The notes under the pieces are model-generated. The model saw nothing but the letters and a program-made list of their open reading frames with translations. It had not been told where the DNA came from and did no database searches. The position numbers and the translations under genes are program-made. Shown piece after piece: positions 7,606 to 14,517 of a stretch of DNA of 33,715 bases. Every line of letters starts with the position of its first letter. Within the stretch, counting starts at the first letter, position 1. Source of the DNA: an uncultured Caryophanales bacterium (GTDB lineage: Bacteria; Bacillota_I; Bacilli_A; RF39; UBA660); assembly GCA_946402785.1 (NCBI GenBank), contig CAMIXP010000001.1:1-33715 (forward strand). The letters run 5' to 3'.

Positions 7606-8268
7606 CTTTACTAGTTCTTTCACGTTTTCTTGTCCTCTTAATAATTCAATTAAAAAGCTACTTGTTCTTTCATCCATATCTTTTAGACTTAATAGTTTTT
7701 TTACTTCATTAATCGTTGCTTGTGGAACACGAGATTTTCTTAAATCTGCTGCAATTAATTCTGTAATTAACAAGTGAATTTGAAATTGATTTAATTTTTC
7801 TAGACTCTTTGTATTTCCTAATTCTAAACGGCTATATCCTGCTGGATTAACTAAGTATATTTCTCCATTATATAAAACATATCCTGGATTGATTCCATTT
7901 AATAATACTTTCTTTTGACTTAATGTCTCATTGTCTCGTTCTAAAGCAGCGACACCTTCAATTAATTCTCTTTTTGGTGCAATTGTAATTCGTTTACCAG
8001 AACCTTTTTGTGTTACTAATTTCATAGAATAGCCTTTAAATAAAGAACTATTATAAATTAATAATTGTCTTGGTAATAAGATTCTTGCTGTCGATATTCT
8101 TGTAAAATAATCGGCTGTTTGTTTGTCGATTGGTTCTTCTCCGTCTCTAAATACACGAATGGCCATATTCTTATATCGATATACATCTCCTGCTTTGGTA
8201 CTAGGAGTAAAACTTATTTTTTTCAAGTTGGACAATTCGATTTCTTGATTTCCTAATCGATATCCCAT
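7594..8268 (-). CDS. kinase-fold protein lacking catalytic residues (possible pseudokinase)
   Basis: A 224-residue soluble protein. AGDVYRYKNMAIRVF (26-40) looks like the glycine-loop strand and VAIK strand of a kinase-like N lobe, with Arg38 where the Lys is expected. NGINPGYVLYNGEIYLVNP (124-142) matches the catalytic-loop pattern seen intact in the 30816-31514 protein (QDFHPGNMIYDGERFKIID). Here Asp is Gly125, Asn is Tyr130 and the metal-binding Asp is Asn141. Helices follow. I infer a catalytically dead kinase fold, perhaps a regulator or scaffold; the fold assignment rests on motif shape and needs a profile or structure comparison. Own extended -10 at 8297. Confidence 0.5.
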   Translation of the reverse strand: MGYRLGNQEIELSNLKKISFTPSTKAGDVYRYKNMAIRVFRDGEEPIDKQTADYFTRISTARILLPRQLLIYNSSLFKGYSMKLVTQKGSGKRITIAPKRELIEGVAALERDNETLSQKKVLLNGINPGYVLYNGEIYLVNPAGYSRLELGNTKSLEKLNQFQIHLLITELIAADLRKSRVPQATINEVKKLLSLKDMDERTSSFLIELLRGQENVKELVKKMS

Positions 8269-8296
8269 ATATTCACGTCTCCCTTTGCAATTAGTT

Positions 8297-8302
8297 ATTA
8301 TA
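8297..8302 (-). promoter_or_regulatory. extended -10 promoter
   Basis: Minus strand TGTTATAAT, 28 nt before the ATG at 8268 of the kinase-fold gene. Confidence 0.6.
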
Positions 8303-8307
8303 ACATA

Positions 8308-8898
8308 CTATCTATAAAAGTTTGAAACAAATTTTGCAAATCCATATAGAATAATAGAACTTTTGTTAATGGCAAAGCTCTTACCGATTGCTTTTCCCCC
8401 GATTGTTAATGCTGCAATCATAGCTGCTACTGTTAGTGTGGTAGGTAATACTGGAAAACTTGCTTCCTTAATTAATATAGCTGCGATGGTTGTTCCTGCA
8501 GCTCCTGAAATGATACCACAAATATCTCCTATGACGTCACAACAGAAACTAGATACTTTATCAGCACTTTTCTTAAACTTCACTGCAACAGAAGCTCCTT
8601 TTACTTTTCTAGAACTCATGGAATGAAAGATAGCTTCATCAGCTGTTGTAACAGAAACTCCAATAATATCAAATAGAATACCTAATAATATAAATAATAA
8701 GGTAATGATAATCCCTGCCCATAATGGAAATTTAGGAATCGTCATTTCTGATATAAAAGACATAAAGAAAGAGATCATAAAGGAAACAATTAAGACGATT
8801 ATAATCCATTTCCAATCTACTTTTTCTTTCTTAATTTTTTCTTTCTTTTTGGTTACTTCTATTAAATTTTTTAATTCACTTTGTTTTTTTTCTTTCAT
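8308..8898 (-). CDS. multi-pass membrane protein (database-style name CorB-like)
   Basis: 196 residues. A Lys-rich cytoplasmic start (about 1-28) is followed by four hydrophobic segments. Between them lies the conserved-looking stretch DIIGVSVTTADEAIFHSMSS, then SSFCCDVIGDICGIISG. I recall this pattern from clostridial proteins named Mg2+ and Co2+ transporter CorB, but it lacks the CBS domains of true CorB, so the function is unproven. Its ATG overlaps the stop of the upstream 103-residue gene by four bases (ATGA), indicating translational coupling. Confidence 0.65.
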   Translation of the reverse strand: MKEKKQSELKNLIEVTKKKEKIKKEKVDWKWIIIVLIVSFMISFFMSFISEMTIPKFPLWAGIIITLLFILLGILFDIIGVSVTTADEAIFHSMSSRKVKGASVAVKFKKSADKVSSFCCDVIGDICGIISGAAGTTIAAILIKEASFPVLPTTLTVAAMIAALTIGGKAIGKSFAINKSSIILYGFAKFVSNFYR

Positions 8899-9206
8899 TT
8901 AACTCTCCTTGGATCTAATACAATTACTTGGTCATCATCTTTAAACATTTCTTGTAGTTCATCTAATTGTTGTTCTCTTTGTTTATCTTCTTCATCAAAA
9001 CGACTATAGGTTACATGAATGGTTGGATTTGCTTTTAGATTCTCTACCATCTGACGTAGTCTTCTTTCTGATACAAATGCTTTCATAGCAAAGGGACGAA
9101 TAGACATTACTTTTTGTCCTTTATCTGCTCTTTCCCATTTGATTTCTTCATATAAATCTCTATCGTCTTGTCTTCCTTGTATGATTTCAAATCTTTTATC
9201 GTCCAT
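8895..9206 (-). CDS. small charged uncharacterised protein, 103 aa
   Basis: Not recognised. Rich in Asp, Glu, Arg and Lys, without membrane segment. It starts at ATG 9206 behind AGGTGAG and ends with TGA overlapping the next start, so it is the first gene of a two-gene operon with the CorB-like membrane protein. It may be a soluble partner of that protein. The promoter at 9225-9230 lies immediately downstream of the terminator of the large RNA. Confidence 0.75.
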   Translation of the reverse strand: MDDKRFEIIQGRQDDRDLYEEIKWERADKGQKVMSIRPFAMKAFVSERRLRQMVENLKANPTIHVTYSRFDEEDKQREQQLDELQEMFKDDDQVIVLDPRRVK

Positions 9207-9224
9207 TGTTTCTCACCTGGTTTC

Positions 9225-9230
9225 ATTATA
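9225..9230 (-). promoter_or_regulatory. extended -10 promoter
   Basis: Minus strand TGATATAAT right after the T tract of the RNA terminator; SD and ATG follow within 20 nt. Confidence 0.6.
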
Positions 9231-9232
9231 TC

Positions 9233-9258
9233 AAAAAAAAAGTAGATTCACTACTTTT
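9233..9258 (-). terminator. terminator of the large RNA
   Basis: Minus strand AAAAGTAG, loop TGAAT, CTACTTTT, followed by a long T tract. Confidence 0.9.
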
Positions 9259-9864
9259 AATTTTTTTGGAATTGTTTGGCTATCGCAATAGTAAACTTTG
9301 AGCCTTAGGTCAAGTAGGATTTCCCTAATTCTTACAAGTTCGTTACCAAACTTGCGGTTCCCCTTTACTAGAATTAATATGGTGTTACCATTCCATACGA
9401 CTTGATTACCACTTAGTGCCCACTGCAATCCTATTTTGAAATACATCCTAGGAGATTTCCTCTCCAACACTTTATTCCTAATTCTTTTTTGCAAAAACAA
9501 TTTCAAAGCGCAATACGAAATAGAAAGTGGCCGCTTCCTATTTGTAAGTTCGTTTATCCCAATGTTTCCACTCAAGACAGGCTACGCTGCACATAGCTTG
9601 CGCCACATTACAGGTTTTATCCCATTTCGTAACAAATCATCAGATGTTGTCCGTATAGATTTGCCACAAGAATGGGTCTCCACGAATAGTGGGTCGTGAT
9701 TCATATGCCATTATGAGTCGCCCAAAATTCTCATCTCCAGCATCCACCCCAAACTGGGCGTAAGAAGCAGACACCAAAGGTTTCACAGATATGCCCTTTA
9801 ACGATCTTTTAAACTCGTCTTCATAATAAAGTAATTGACTAGAATAATGTGCCATCAATTACGA
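9233..9864 (-). ncRNA. large structured non-coding RNA, about 630 nt, class not determined
   Basis: No convincing coding frame; the short open frames are mutually inconsistent and lack ribosome sites. The unit is bounded by a near-consensus promoter (9870-9898) and a terminator (9233-9258). Two sampled 60-nt lines are 43 and 47 percent GC, against 28 percent in a line of the kinase gene next to it. Helices seen: GTAATTGA 9862-9855 with TCAATTAC 9838-9831, whose loop CACATTA 9851-9845 can pair with TAATGTG 9610-9604. CGCCCA 9760-9755 pairs with TGGGCG 9724-9719, crossed by ATGAG 9734-9730 with CTCAT 9717-9713. Local hairpins lie at 9698-9681, 9597-9581, 9465-9451, 9354-9335 and 9296-9274. Size and setting recall ROOL, GOLLD or OLE RNAs; ROOL-like is my first guess. 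RNase P, tmRNA and SRP signatures are absent. Confidence 0.75.
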
Positions 9865-9869
9865 TAAAC

Positions 9870-9898
9870 ATTATAGCATATTTTCAAAAAAATGTCAA
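9870..9898 (-). promoter_or_regulatory. very strong promoter of the large RNA
   Basis: Minus strand TTGACA (9898-9893), 17-nt spacer, TGCTATAAT (hexamer 9875-9870): consensus -35, consensus -10, ideal spacing and extended -10. This is the best promoter in the window, as expected for an abundant stable RNA. A second TTGACA lies just upstream in tandem. Confidence 0.93.
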
Positions 9899-9913
9899 AT
9901 GTGTCAAGTGAAA

Positions 9914-12193
9914 TTACTCTCCTAAAAACTTTCTTAAAACATCCATATCTTTATGAGTTTGTTCTATTAATTCGTCGTAACTATCTTTTACAAATTCAAT
10001 TCGATTATCACGACTTAATAGTTCTTGATTGTATGCTAAATCTGCAAGTCTTGTCATACCCATATAACGGGCATCTCCTTTTAATGCGTGTGCTACTGCA
10101 CTATAATTTTTCATATCTTCTTTATATAGATATTCTTCTAGTTTCTCTAGTTTATTTGGATAGTCTTTTAAAATATCTTTTGCTGTTTCACGATACATAT
10201 TCATATCTACTAATGTCTCTAATGCTTTCTTTAAATCAAATCCATTTTCTTCTAGATAAGCAATATTTCCAGTTGGTTCTATTTCATGAGTCGTTGTTTC
10301 TTCTACTGGTTCTAATTCTTCTACTTCTTCTTTTTTAGAAGTTTCTTTTCCTAGAAAGTCTAGTAATAATTCTTCTAATAAAATCTTATCAATTGGTTTT
10401 GATAGATATCCATCAAATCCCATCAATATGTATTTTTCTTTTACTCCGGATAAAGCATTTGCGGTTAAGGCAATGACAGGTGTTTTGAAATCTTCTTTTT
10501 TCTTTAGTTTTTCTAATACTTCAATTCCTGTCATTTCTGGCATTTGATCATCTAATAAGATTAAATCATAATTGTTGTTTTCTTCTACTTTATCCATACA
10601 TTCTTGTCCACTGGATGCGAAGTCTAGTTTTAAATTGTATTTTTGTAGAAGTCTCTTCGCAACTTTTAAGTTTACGCTATTATCATCTACAATTAATACT
10701 TTTTGTCCATTTCCTTTGAAGTTTTCTCTTGTGATGGATGGATCTGTTTCTTCTAATTCTTCTAAGGATTTATTTAAAATATTCTGTTTGATTTTAATTT
10801 CAAAAGTAGTTCCTTCTCCATAGGTACTATCTACATGGATGGTTCCACCCATTAAGTCTACTAATTTTTTGGTTAAAGCAAGACCTAGTCCTGTACCTTC
10901 TACATTGATATTTTTCTTAGTATCGAATCGTTTGAATTTCGTAAATAATTTCTTTAAGTCTTCTTCTTTGAATCCCATTCCTGTATCTTTTACACGAATG
11001 ATTAAGATTCCTGTTTCTTCATCTAACTTATCGAAATCCATTTCTAATTGAACATACCCTTTTTGCGTATACTTTATAGCGTTCGTTAGAAGGTTAACGG
11101 CTACTTGTTTAATTCTTACATAGTCTCCATATAATACAGGAGGAATATCATTACTATATTTATGAATAAATTGTAGTTTTTTGTCCCCTATTCTTCCTTG
11201 GGTCATGGTTACTAAATATTTATATACTTTTGGTACTCCATATTCTACATTAACGATTTCAAATCGATCGGATTCAATTTTTGAAATATCTAGAATTTCA
11301 TTAACTAATTCTAGTAAAGTATCCGATGCACTTGCGATATCTTCAATATCTTCTTTTACTTCTGGTTCTAATGGTTGTTCCAAAAGACTGTGTGAGAATC
11401 CAATAATCGCATTTAATGGAGTTCTTAATTCATGAGACATATCGGATAAGAAATCTGTTTTTGCATGGTTTGCTTTTTCTGCATCATTCTTTGCTTTTCT
11501 TAATTCTTTTACGATTTCAAAGTCTGGATTTTCATAAGCAAATACCGAAAAATACATGATTGTAATACAAAATACTAAGAATGCTGTAATTAATAGAAAT
11601 GCTGGGTTAAATAATTGAATCATGGTTGCTAAACCACCAAGAGCTGTTACGGATACAATTGGTACAATCTTTCTTGCTGGTAAGTCTTTTGCTCTTACAA
11701 TTAATAAAGACATCCATACTAAGATACAGAATCCGCCAATAATATAAGTAATGGTAGTAGCTGGTCCATAACTATACATGATATGAGCATCTTTCACATA
11801 AATATAAGTTGGTGCTAAGATAATAGCCATACTGATAATTACAATTAAATAGAAGATGATACTACGAATGGATTTATATTGTTTTATTTTTGTTTCATTA
11901 TCACTTACATTGGTAATAATAATGGCATATTCTGTATAGATTAATGCAAAACAAATTAATGTTATTAAGTAGCCTTTTGCTGAAAAAATTGCAAAAGCAG
12001 AATTTGGGTTTTCAAAGGCAGTTGCAATGGATACCATATCAAAAATCGCACTAAAAATTCCAACAATTACTAAATTGCGGAAGATGTAGTTTTCGGCACT
12101 TTCTAATTTCTTCTTACAATAGAATACAATTCCTATTAATAAGATATAAAGAAGTGAAATGAATTGGATAAAAATATTCTCATATAGTATCAT
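9914..12193 (-). CDS. hybrid sensor histidine kinase with REC and HPt domains
   Basis: 759 residues. About seven to eight membrane segments fill residues 5-220. They are followed by a HisKA domain with phospho-acceptor His254 (SHELRTPLN) and a HATPase domain (N box NLLTNAIKYT, 367-376; DTGMGF; GTGLGLAL, 433-440). A receiver domain follows (VDDN 502-505; likely acceptor Asp548 in LLDDQMP; Lys599 in SKP), and a C-terminal HPt domain has His702 in AHALKG. All relay steps before the final regulator are thus in one chain. No response regulator is next to it. The start has an AAGGGG ribosome site. No terminator is visible after the stop, so transcripts may run into the large RNA. Confidence 0.95.
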   Translation of the reverse strand: MILYENIFIQFISLLYILLIGIVFYCKKKLESAENYIFRNLVIVGIFSAIFDMVSIATAFENPNSAFAIFSAKGYLITLICFALIYTEYAIIITNVSDNETKIKQYKSIRSIIFYLIVIISMAIILAPTYIYVKDAHIMYSYGPATTITYIIGGFCILVWMSLLIVRAKDLPARKIVPIVSVTALGGLATMIQLFNPAFLLITAFLVFCITIMYFSVFAYENPDFEIVKELRKAKNDAEKANHAKTDFLSDMSHELRTPLNAIIGFSHSLLEQPLEPEVKEDIEDIASASDTLLELVNEILDISKIESDRFEIVNVEYGVPKVYKYLVTMTQGRIGDKKLQFIHKYSNDIPPVLYGDYVRIKQVAVNLLTNAIKYTQKGYVQLEMDFDKLDEETGILIIRVKDTGMGFKEEDLKKLFTKFKRFDTKKNINVEGTGLGLALTKKLVDLMGGTIHVDSTYGEGTTFEIKIKQNILNKSLEELEETDPSITRENFKGNGQKVLIVDDNSVNLKVAKRLLQKYNLKLDFASSGQECMDKVEENNNYDLILLDDQMPEMTGIEVLEKLKKKEDFKTPVIALTANALSGVKEKYILMGFDGYLSKPIDKILLEELLLDFLGKETSKKEEVEELEPVEETTTHEIEPTGNIAYLEENGFDLKKALETLVDMNMYRETAKDILKDYPNKLEKLEEYLYKEDMKNYSAVAHALKGDARYMGMTRLADLAYNQELLSRDNRIEFVKDSYDELIEQTHKDMDVLRKFLGE

Positions 12194-12217
12194 TTAGACA
12201 CCCCTTATTCTAGGTTA

Positions 12218-12223
12218 ATTATA
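12218..12223 (-). promoter_or_regulatory. -10 box of the histidine kinase gene
   Basis: Minus strand TATAAT 25 nt before the ATG at 12193; no clear -35. Confidence 0.5.
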
Positions 12224-12238
12224 CACTATTTTAGGCAT

Positions 12239-12266
12239 AAAAAAAACTACAATTTTGTAGTTTTTT
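12239..12266 (-). terminator. intrinsic terminator
   Basis: ACTACA, loop of four, TGTAGT flanked by A and T tracts; ends the glucosaminidase-like gene and overlaps its stop codon. Confidence 0.88.
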
Positions 12267-12948
12267 AATTGTTTCTAATCTTGTTTACGAACCAAGTAAT
12301 ATGTCCTGCCCATTCATTTCCTTCGCAGTATTTTGGTCCAATGGTTTCTGGAGTTGTTAATCCTAGTGCAAAGTAGTTTTTAGATAAATTATTAATTAGT
12401 CCTACAAGACCTTCATCTACCGTATCAAATTGCCTAAAAGCTCCTCCATTACAACTTGGTTTTCCTTTTTGACCTCCAAAGTTATAGCAGTATCTCGCTA
12501 GATTAGAGCATCCATTAGAACCCGTACATCCTGACTCTTGTGCAATGATAGCTACTACAATATAAGGATCTACCCCTTTATTTAGACTTTCTGTTGCGAT
12601 TAGTTCTCCTTTTCCTGCTACAATGTCGTTTCCTAAATGACGATTTAGACGAGCTGCTAATTCTTCTAATGTTTGTCCTTCGTATACTTCTACACGTGGT
12701 GGAACAATAATAGAAGCAGGAGCTGTTTCCATTTGTACTTCTGTTAATTTTAATGGCTCTGTCTTTTCTTCTTCCACTTCTTTTACTATCATGTTTGTAC
12801 TAGCAGCCATATTCTTTATATCAAAACTGCTCTTAACAGTTTCTTTTTTCATGGTCGTTTCTGTGTTGTTTTGCATGAATAATCCAACGGAAATCATCAA
12901 AACACCAACTAATGAAGTAAATAAGCATATCATTCTCAAACTTCTCAT
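12265..12948 (-). CDS. secreted or anchored glucosaminidase/lysozyme-like cell-wall enzyme
   Basis: 227 residues with an N-terminal hydrophobic segment (7-25) and a Glu-rich linker. A C-terminal domain from about residue 115 contains VDPYIVVAIIAQESGC (catalytic-type Glu), YCYNFGGQKGKPSC, FDTVDEGLVGLINNL and EWAGHITWFVNKI. This order is typical of mannosyl-glycoprotein endo-N-acetylglucosaminidase (GH73-like) domains, which cut peptidoglycan glycan strands. Four Cys residues in the domain may form disulfides. The segment after the anchor, SFDIKNMAAS, resembles SIDINSMASS in the neighbouring 3D-domain protein. Start at ATG 12948 with GAGGTGAG upstream. Confidence 0.8.
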   Translation of the reverse strand: MRSLRMICLFTSLVGVLMISVGLFMQNNTETTMKKETVKSSFDIKNMAASTNMIVKEVEEEKTEPLKLTEVQMETAPASIIVPPRVEVYEGQTLEELAARLNRHLGNDIVAGKGELIATESLNKGVDPYIVVAIIAQESGCTGSNGCSNLARYCYNFGGQKGKPSCNGGAFRQFDTVDEGLVGLINNLSKNYFALGLTTPETIGPKYCEGNEWAGHITWFVNKIRNN

Positions 12949-12980
12949 TTTCTCACCTCATCAACCTTAATGTAATTAAT

Positions 12981-13009
12981 ATTCTATCCCAAGAATGAGG
13001 CTTTGTCAA
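12981..13009 (-). promoter_or_regulatory. promoter of the glucosaminidase-like gene
   Basis: Minus strand TTGACA (13009-13004), 17-nt spacer, TAGAAT (12986-12981). Confidence 0.8.
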
Positions 13010-13068
13010 TTGCCTTTATTTGTTGAAAAATCAAGGACTATCTTTCTCATTTGTTGATATTTCGACAT

Positions 13069-13098
13069 AAAAAAAACTAGAAGTTTTTCTAGTTTTTT
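13069..13098 (-). terminator. intrinsic terminator
   Basis: AAAAAACTAGAA and TTCTAGTTTTTT around a four-base loop; ends the 3D-domain gene. Confidence 0.9.
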
Positions 13099-13687
13099 AC
13101 CAACTTACATAGATATCGATAATACCATAAGCACAACCAGAATCATATACTTTTGCGGGTCCTAAGGATGTAATTAAGATAGATCCTTTTGGCATATAAG
13201 CTCCATCGGCAGCTACACAGATATATCCATCTCCATCACGAATCGTACCATCGTCCGCAACGTGACGTCCTGGAATATTTAAACTGTTTCCTGGTAATAC
13301 TTTTTCTGAGTAGTAAGTTTCCTTATGACCATTGAAGTATAAGGCACCTTTTGCTACGGATAAACGATCCCATGAGTAAGTATATAATGCTGAGTATTCC
13401 ATGTGTAGTGTTCCTGCATAAAGAGCTTCTTCCCTTTGTGCAATTGTCATATCATCATACATTTCTTGGAATGTCTTTTGTATGGTTGCTGGTGCAATAT
13501 TCAATGTTGTTGGAACCATATCTTCTGCTTGAATTCCTTTATCTTCTTTTTGAATTACTAAGCTAGAAGCCATACTATTTATATCTATCGAATTTGCTAA
13601 ATTATTTTGTTTGATAGCTGTTAATGAAACATATGCCACCAATACTGCCAAGAAGACTGTATAGCAAATCATTCGAATTTTTTTCAA
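13097..13687 (-). CDS. secreted or anchored 3D-domain protein (cell-wall hydrolase type)
   Basis: 196 residues. An N-terminal hydrophobic segment is followed by a helical linker and a C-terminal 3D (Asp-Asp-Asp) domain. That domain shows VAADGAYMPKGSILITSLGPAKVYDSGCAYG in pieces and ends in IIDIYVSW, corresponding to the barrel of MltA/YocH/YuiC-like lytic enzymes. One domain Asp sits in YDSG and one in IIDIY. The start is uncertain: GGAGG at 13701-13697 is followed by TTG at once and by another TTG (13687-13685) at a better nine-base distance; the latter is chosen. The post-anchor motif is shared with the neighbouring glucosaminidase-like protein. Confidence 0.75.
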   Translation of the reverse strand: MKKIRMICYTVFLAVLVAYVSLTAIKQNNLANSIDINSMASSLVIQKEDKGIQAEDMVPTTLNIAPATIQKTFQEMYDDMTIAQREEALYAGTLHMEYSALYTYSWDRLSVAKGALYFNGHKETYYSEKVLPGNSLNIPGRHVADDGTIRDGDGYICVAADGAYMPKGSILITSLGPAKVYDSGCAYGIIDIYVSW

Positions 13688-13714
13688 TCTATTCAACCTC
13701 CATTGTTACGTAAA

Positions 13715-13720
13715 ATTATA
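13715..13720 (-). promoter_or_regulatory. extended -10 of the 3D-domain gene
   Basis: Minus strand TGGTATAAT, divergent from the sirtuin promoter 40 nt away. Confidence 0.6.
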
Positions 13721-13726
13721 CCATAT

Positions 13727-13736
13727 TTTGGCCAAA
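13727..13736. promoter_or_regulatory. palindrome between divergent promoters (possible operator)
   Basis: TTTGGCCAAA is a perfect 10-base palindrome between the -10 boxes of the 3D-domain gene and the sirtuin gene. A partial second copy, ATTTTGGC, follows at about 13743-13750. Operator role is a guess. Confidence 0.3.
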
Positions 13737-13760
13737 TAGTCAATTTTGGCGGGTCTGTGG

Positions 13761-13766
13761 TATAAT
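13761..13766 (+). promoter_or_regulatory. extended -10 of the sirtuin gene
   Basis: TGGTATAAT, 15 nt before the ATG at 13782; the -35 is poor. Confidence 0.65.
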
Positions 13767-13781
13767 GAAACTGGTGATACT

Positions 13782-14507
13782 ATGAAAGATGTTGATACAC
13801 TCATTTCTTGGATAAAGGATGCTAAAAAGATTGTATTTTTTGGTGGTGCTGGTGTTTCTACAGAGTCCGGTTTAAAAGATTTCCGTAGTAAAGATGGATT
13901 ATACAATGAAAAGTATGATTACCCACCAGAAGAGATTTTGTCTCATCATTTCTTTATGCAAGAGACAGAGGAATTTTATAAATTCTATAAAGATAAATTA
14001 AATACCAAAGGATTTAAACCTAATATTACTCATATCGTTCTTGCGGAGATGGAAAAGAAAGGAATGCTTTCTTCTGTCATTACACAAAATATTGATGGAT
14101 TTCACCAAGAAGCTGGATCGAAAAATGTATTAGAACTACATGGTTCTATCAAACGAAACTATTGTAGAAAATGTAACAAGTTCTATGATGAAAAAGCAGT
14201 CTTTGATTGTGATGGTGTTCCTCATTGTACTTGTGGTGGTATCATTAAACCAGATGTTGTTTTATATGAAGAAGGGTTGGATCCTGATACGATTGAAAAA
14301 GCAATTCATGAAATTTCTACTTGTGACTTATTAATCATTGGTGGAACAAGTCTTAATGTATACCCTGCTGCTTCTTTTATCCGTTATTTTCACGGAAATC
14401 ATATGGTTTTAATTAACCGAGGAGAAACTCCTTATGATCATATGTGTGACTTAGTGATTCATAAGAACATTGGAGATGTATTTCAGAAAATAAAAAAAGA
14501 GATTTAA
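13782..14507 (+). CDS. cobB: NAD-dependent protein deacylase, sirtuin family
   Basis: 241 residues covering a full Sir2 domain: GGAGVSTESGLKDFRS (NAD binding), TQNIDGFH, and catalytic His120 in ELHGS. Zinc-site cysteines are C128 and C131, then C149 and C151 (a C-x-C pair rather than C-x2-C). GGTSLNVYPAA and the terminal INRGETPYD also match. It removes acyl groups from lysines using NAD in the cytoplasm. An upstream in-frame start at 13746 lies in the promoter; ATG 13782 follows GGTGAT. It is a single gene, convergent with the DUF4173 gene, and the two stop codons overlap inside a shared terminator. Confidence 0.93.
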   Translation: MKDVDTLISWIKDAKKIVFFGGAGVSTESGLKDFRSKDGLYNEKYDYPPEEILSHHFFMQETEEFYKFYKDKLNTKGFKPNITHIVLAEMEKKGMLSSVITQNIDGFHQEAGSKNVLELHGSIKRNYCRKCNKFYDEKAVFDCDGVPHCTCGGIIKPDVVLYEEGLDPDTIEKAIHEISTCDLLIIGGTSLNVYPAASFIRYFHGNHMVLINRGETPYDHMCDLVIHKNIGDVFQKIKKEI

Positions 14508-14517
14508 TCTCTTTTTT
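14493..14517. terminator. bidirectional terminator holding two overlapping stop codons
   Basis: AAAAAAGAGAT (14493-14503), loop TTA, ATCTCTTTTTT (14507-14517). The stops of cobB (14505-14507) and of the DUF4173 gene (14504-14506) sit in and around the loop. Confidence 0.9.

Noticed and set aside
8308..8898. True CorB magnesium transporter
   Set aside because: No CBS domain pair and only 196 residues; the name is kept only as a database-style label.
9436..9858. Short open frames in the 9231-9858 region as protein genes
   Set aside because: They lie on both strands, lack ribosome sites and recognisable domains, and the region has RNA-gene signals (promoter, terminator, helices, raised GC).
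9233..9864. RNase P RNA, tmRNA or SRP RNA
   Set aside because: The conserved GAGGAAAGTCC/ACAGAAA segments of RNase P, the tRNA-like ends of tmRNA and the SRP Alu/GGAA core were not found.
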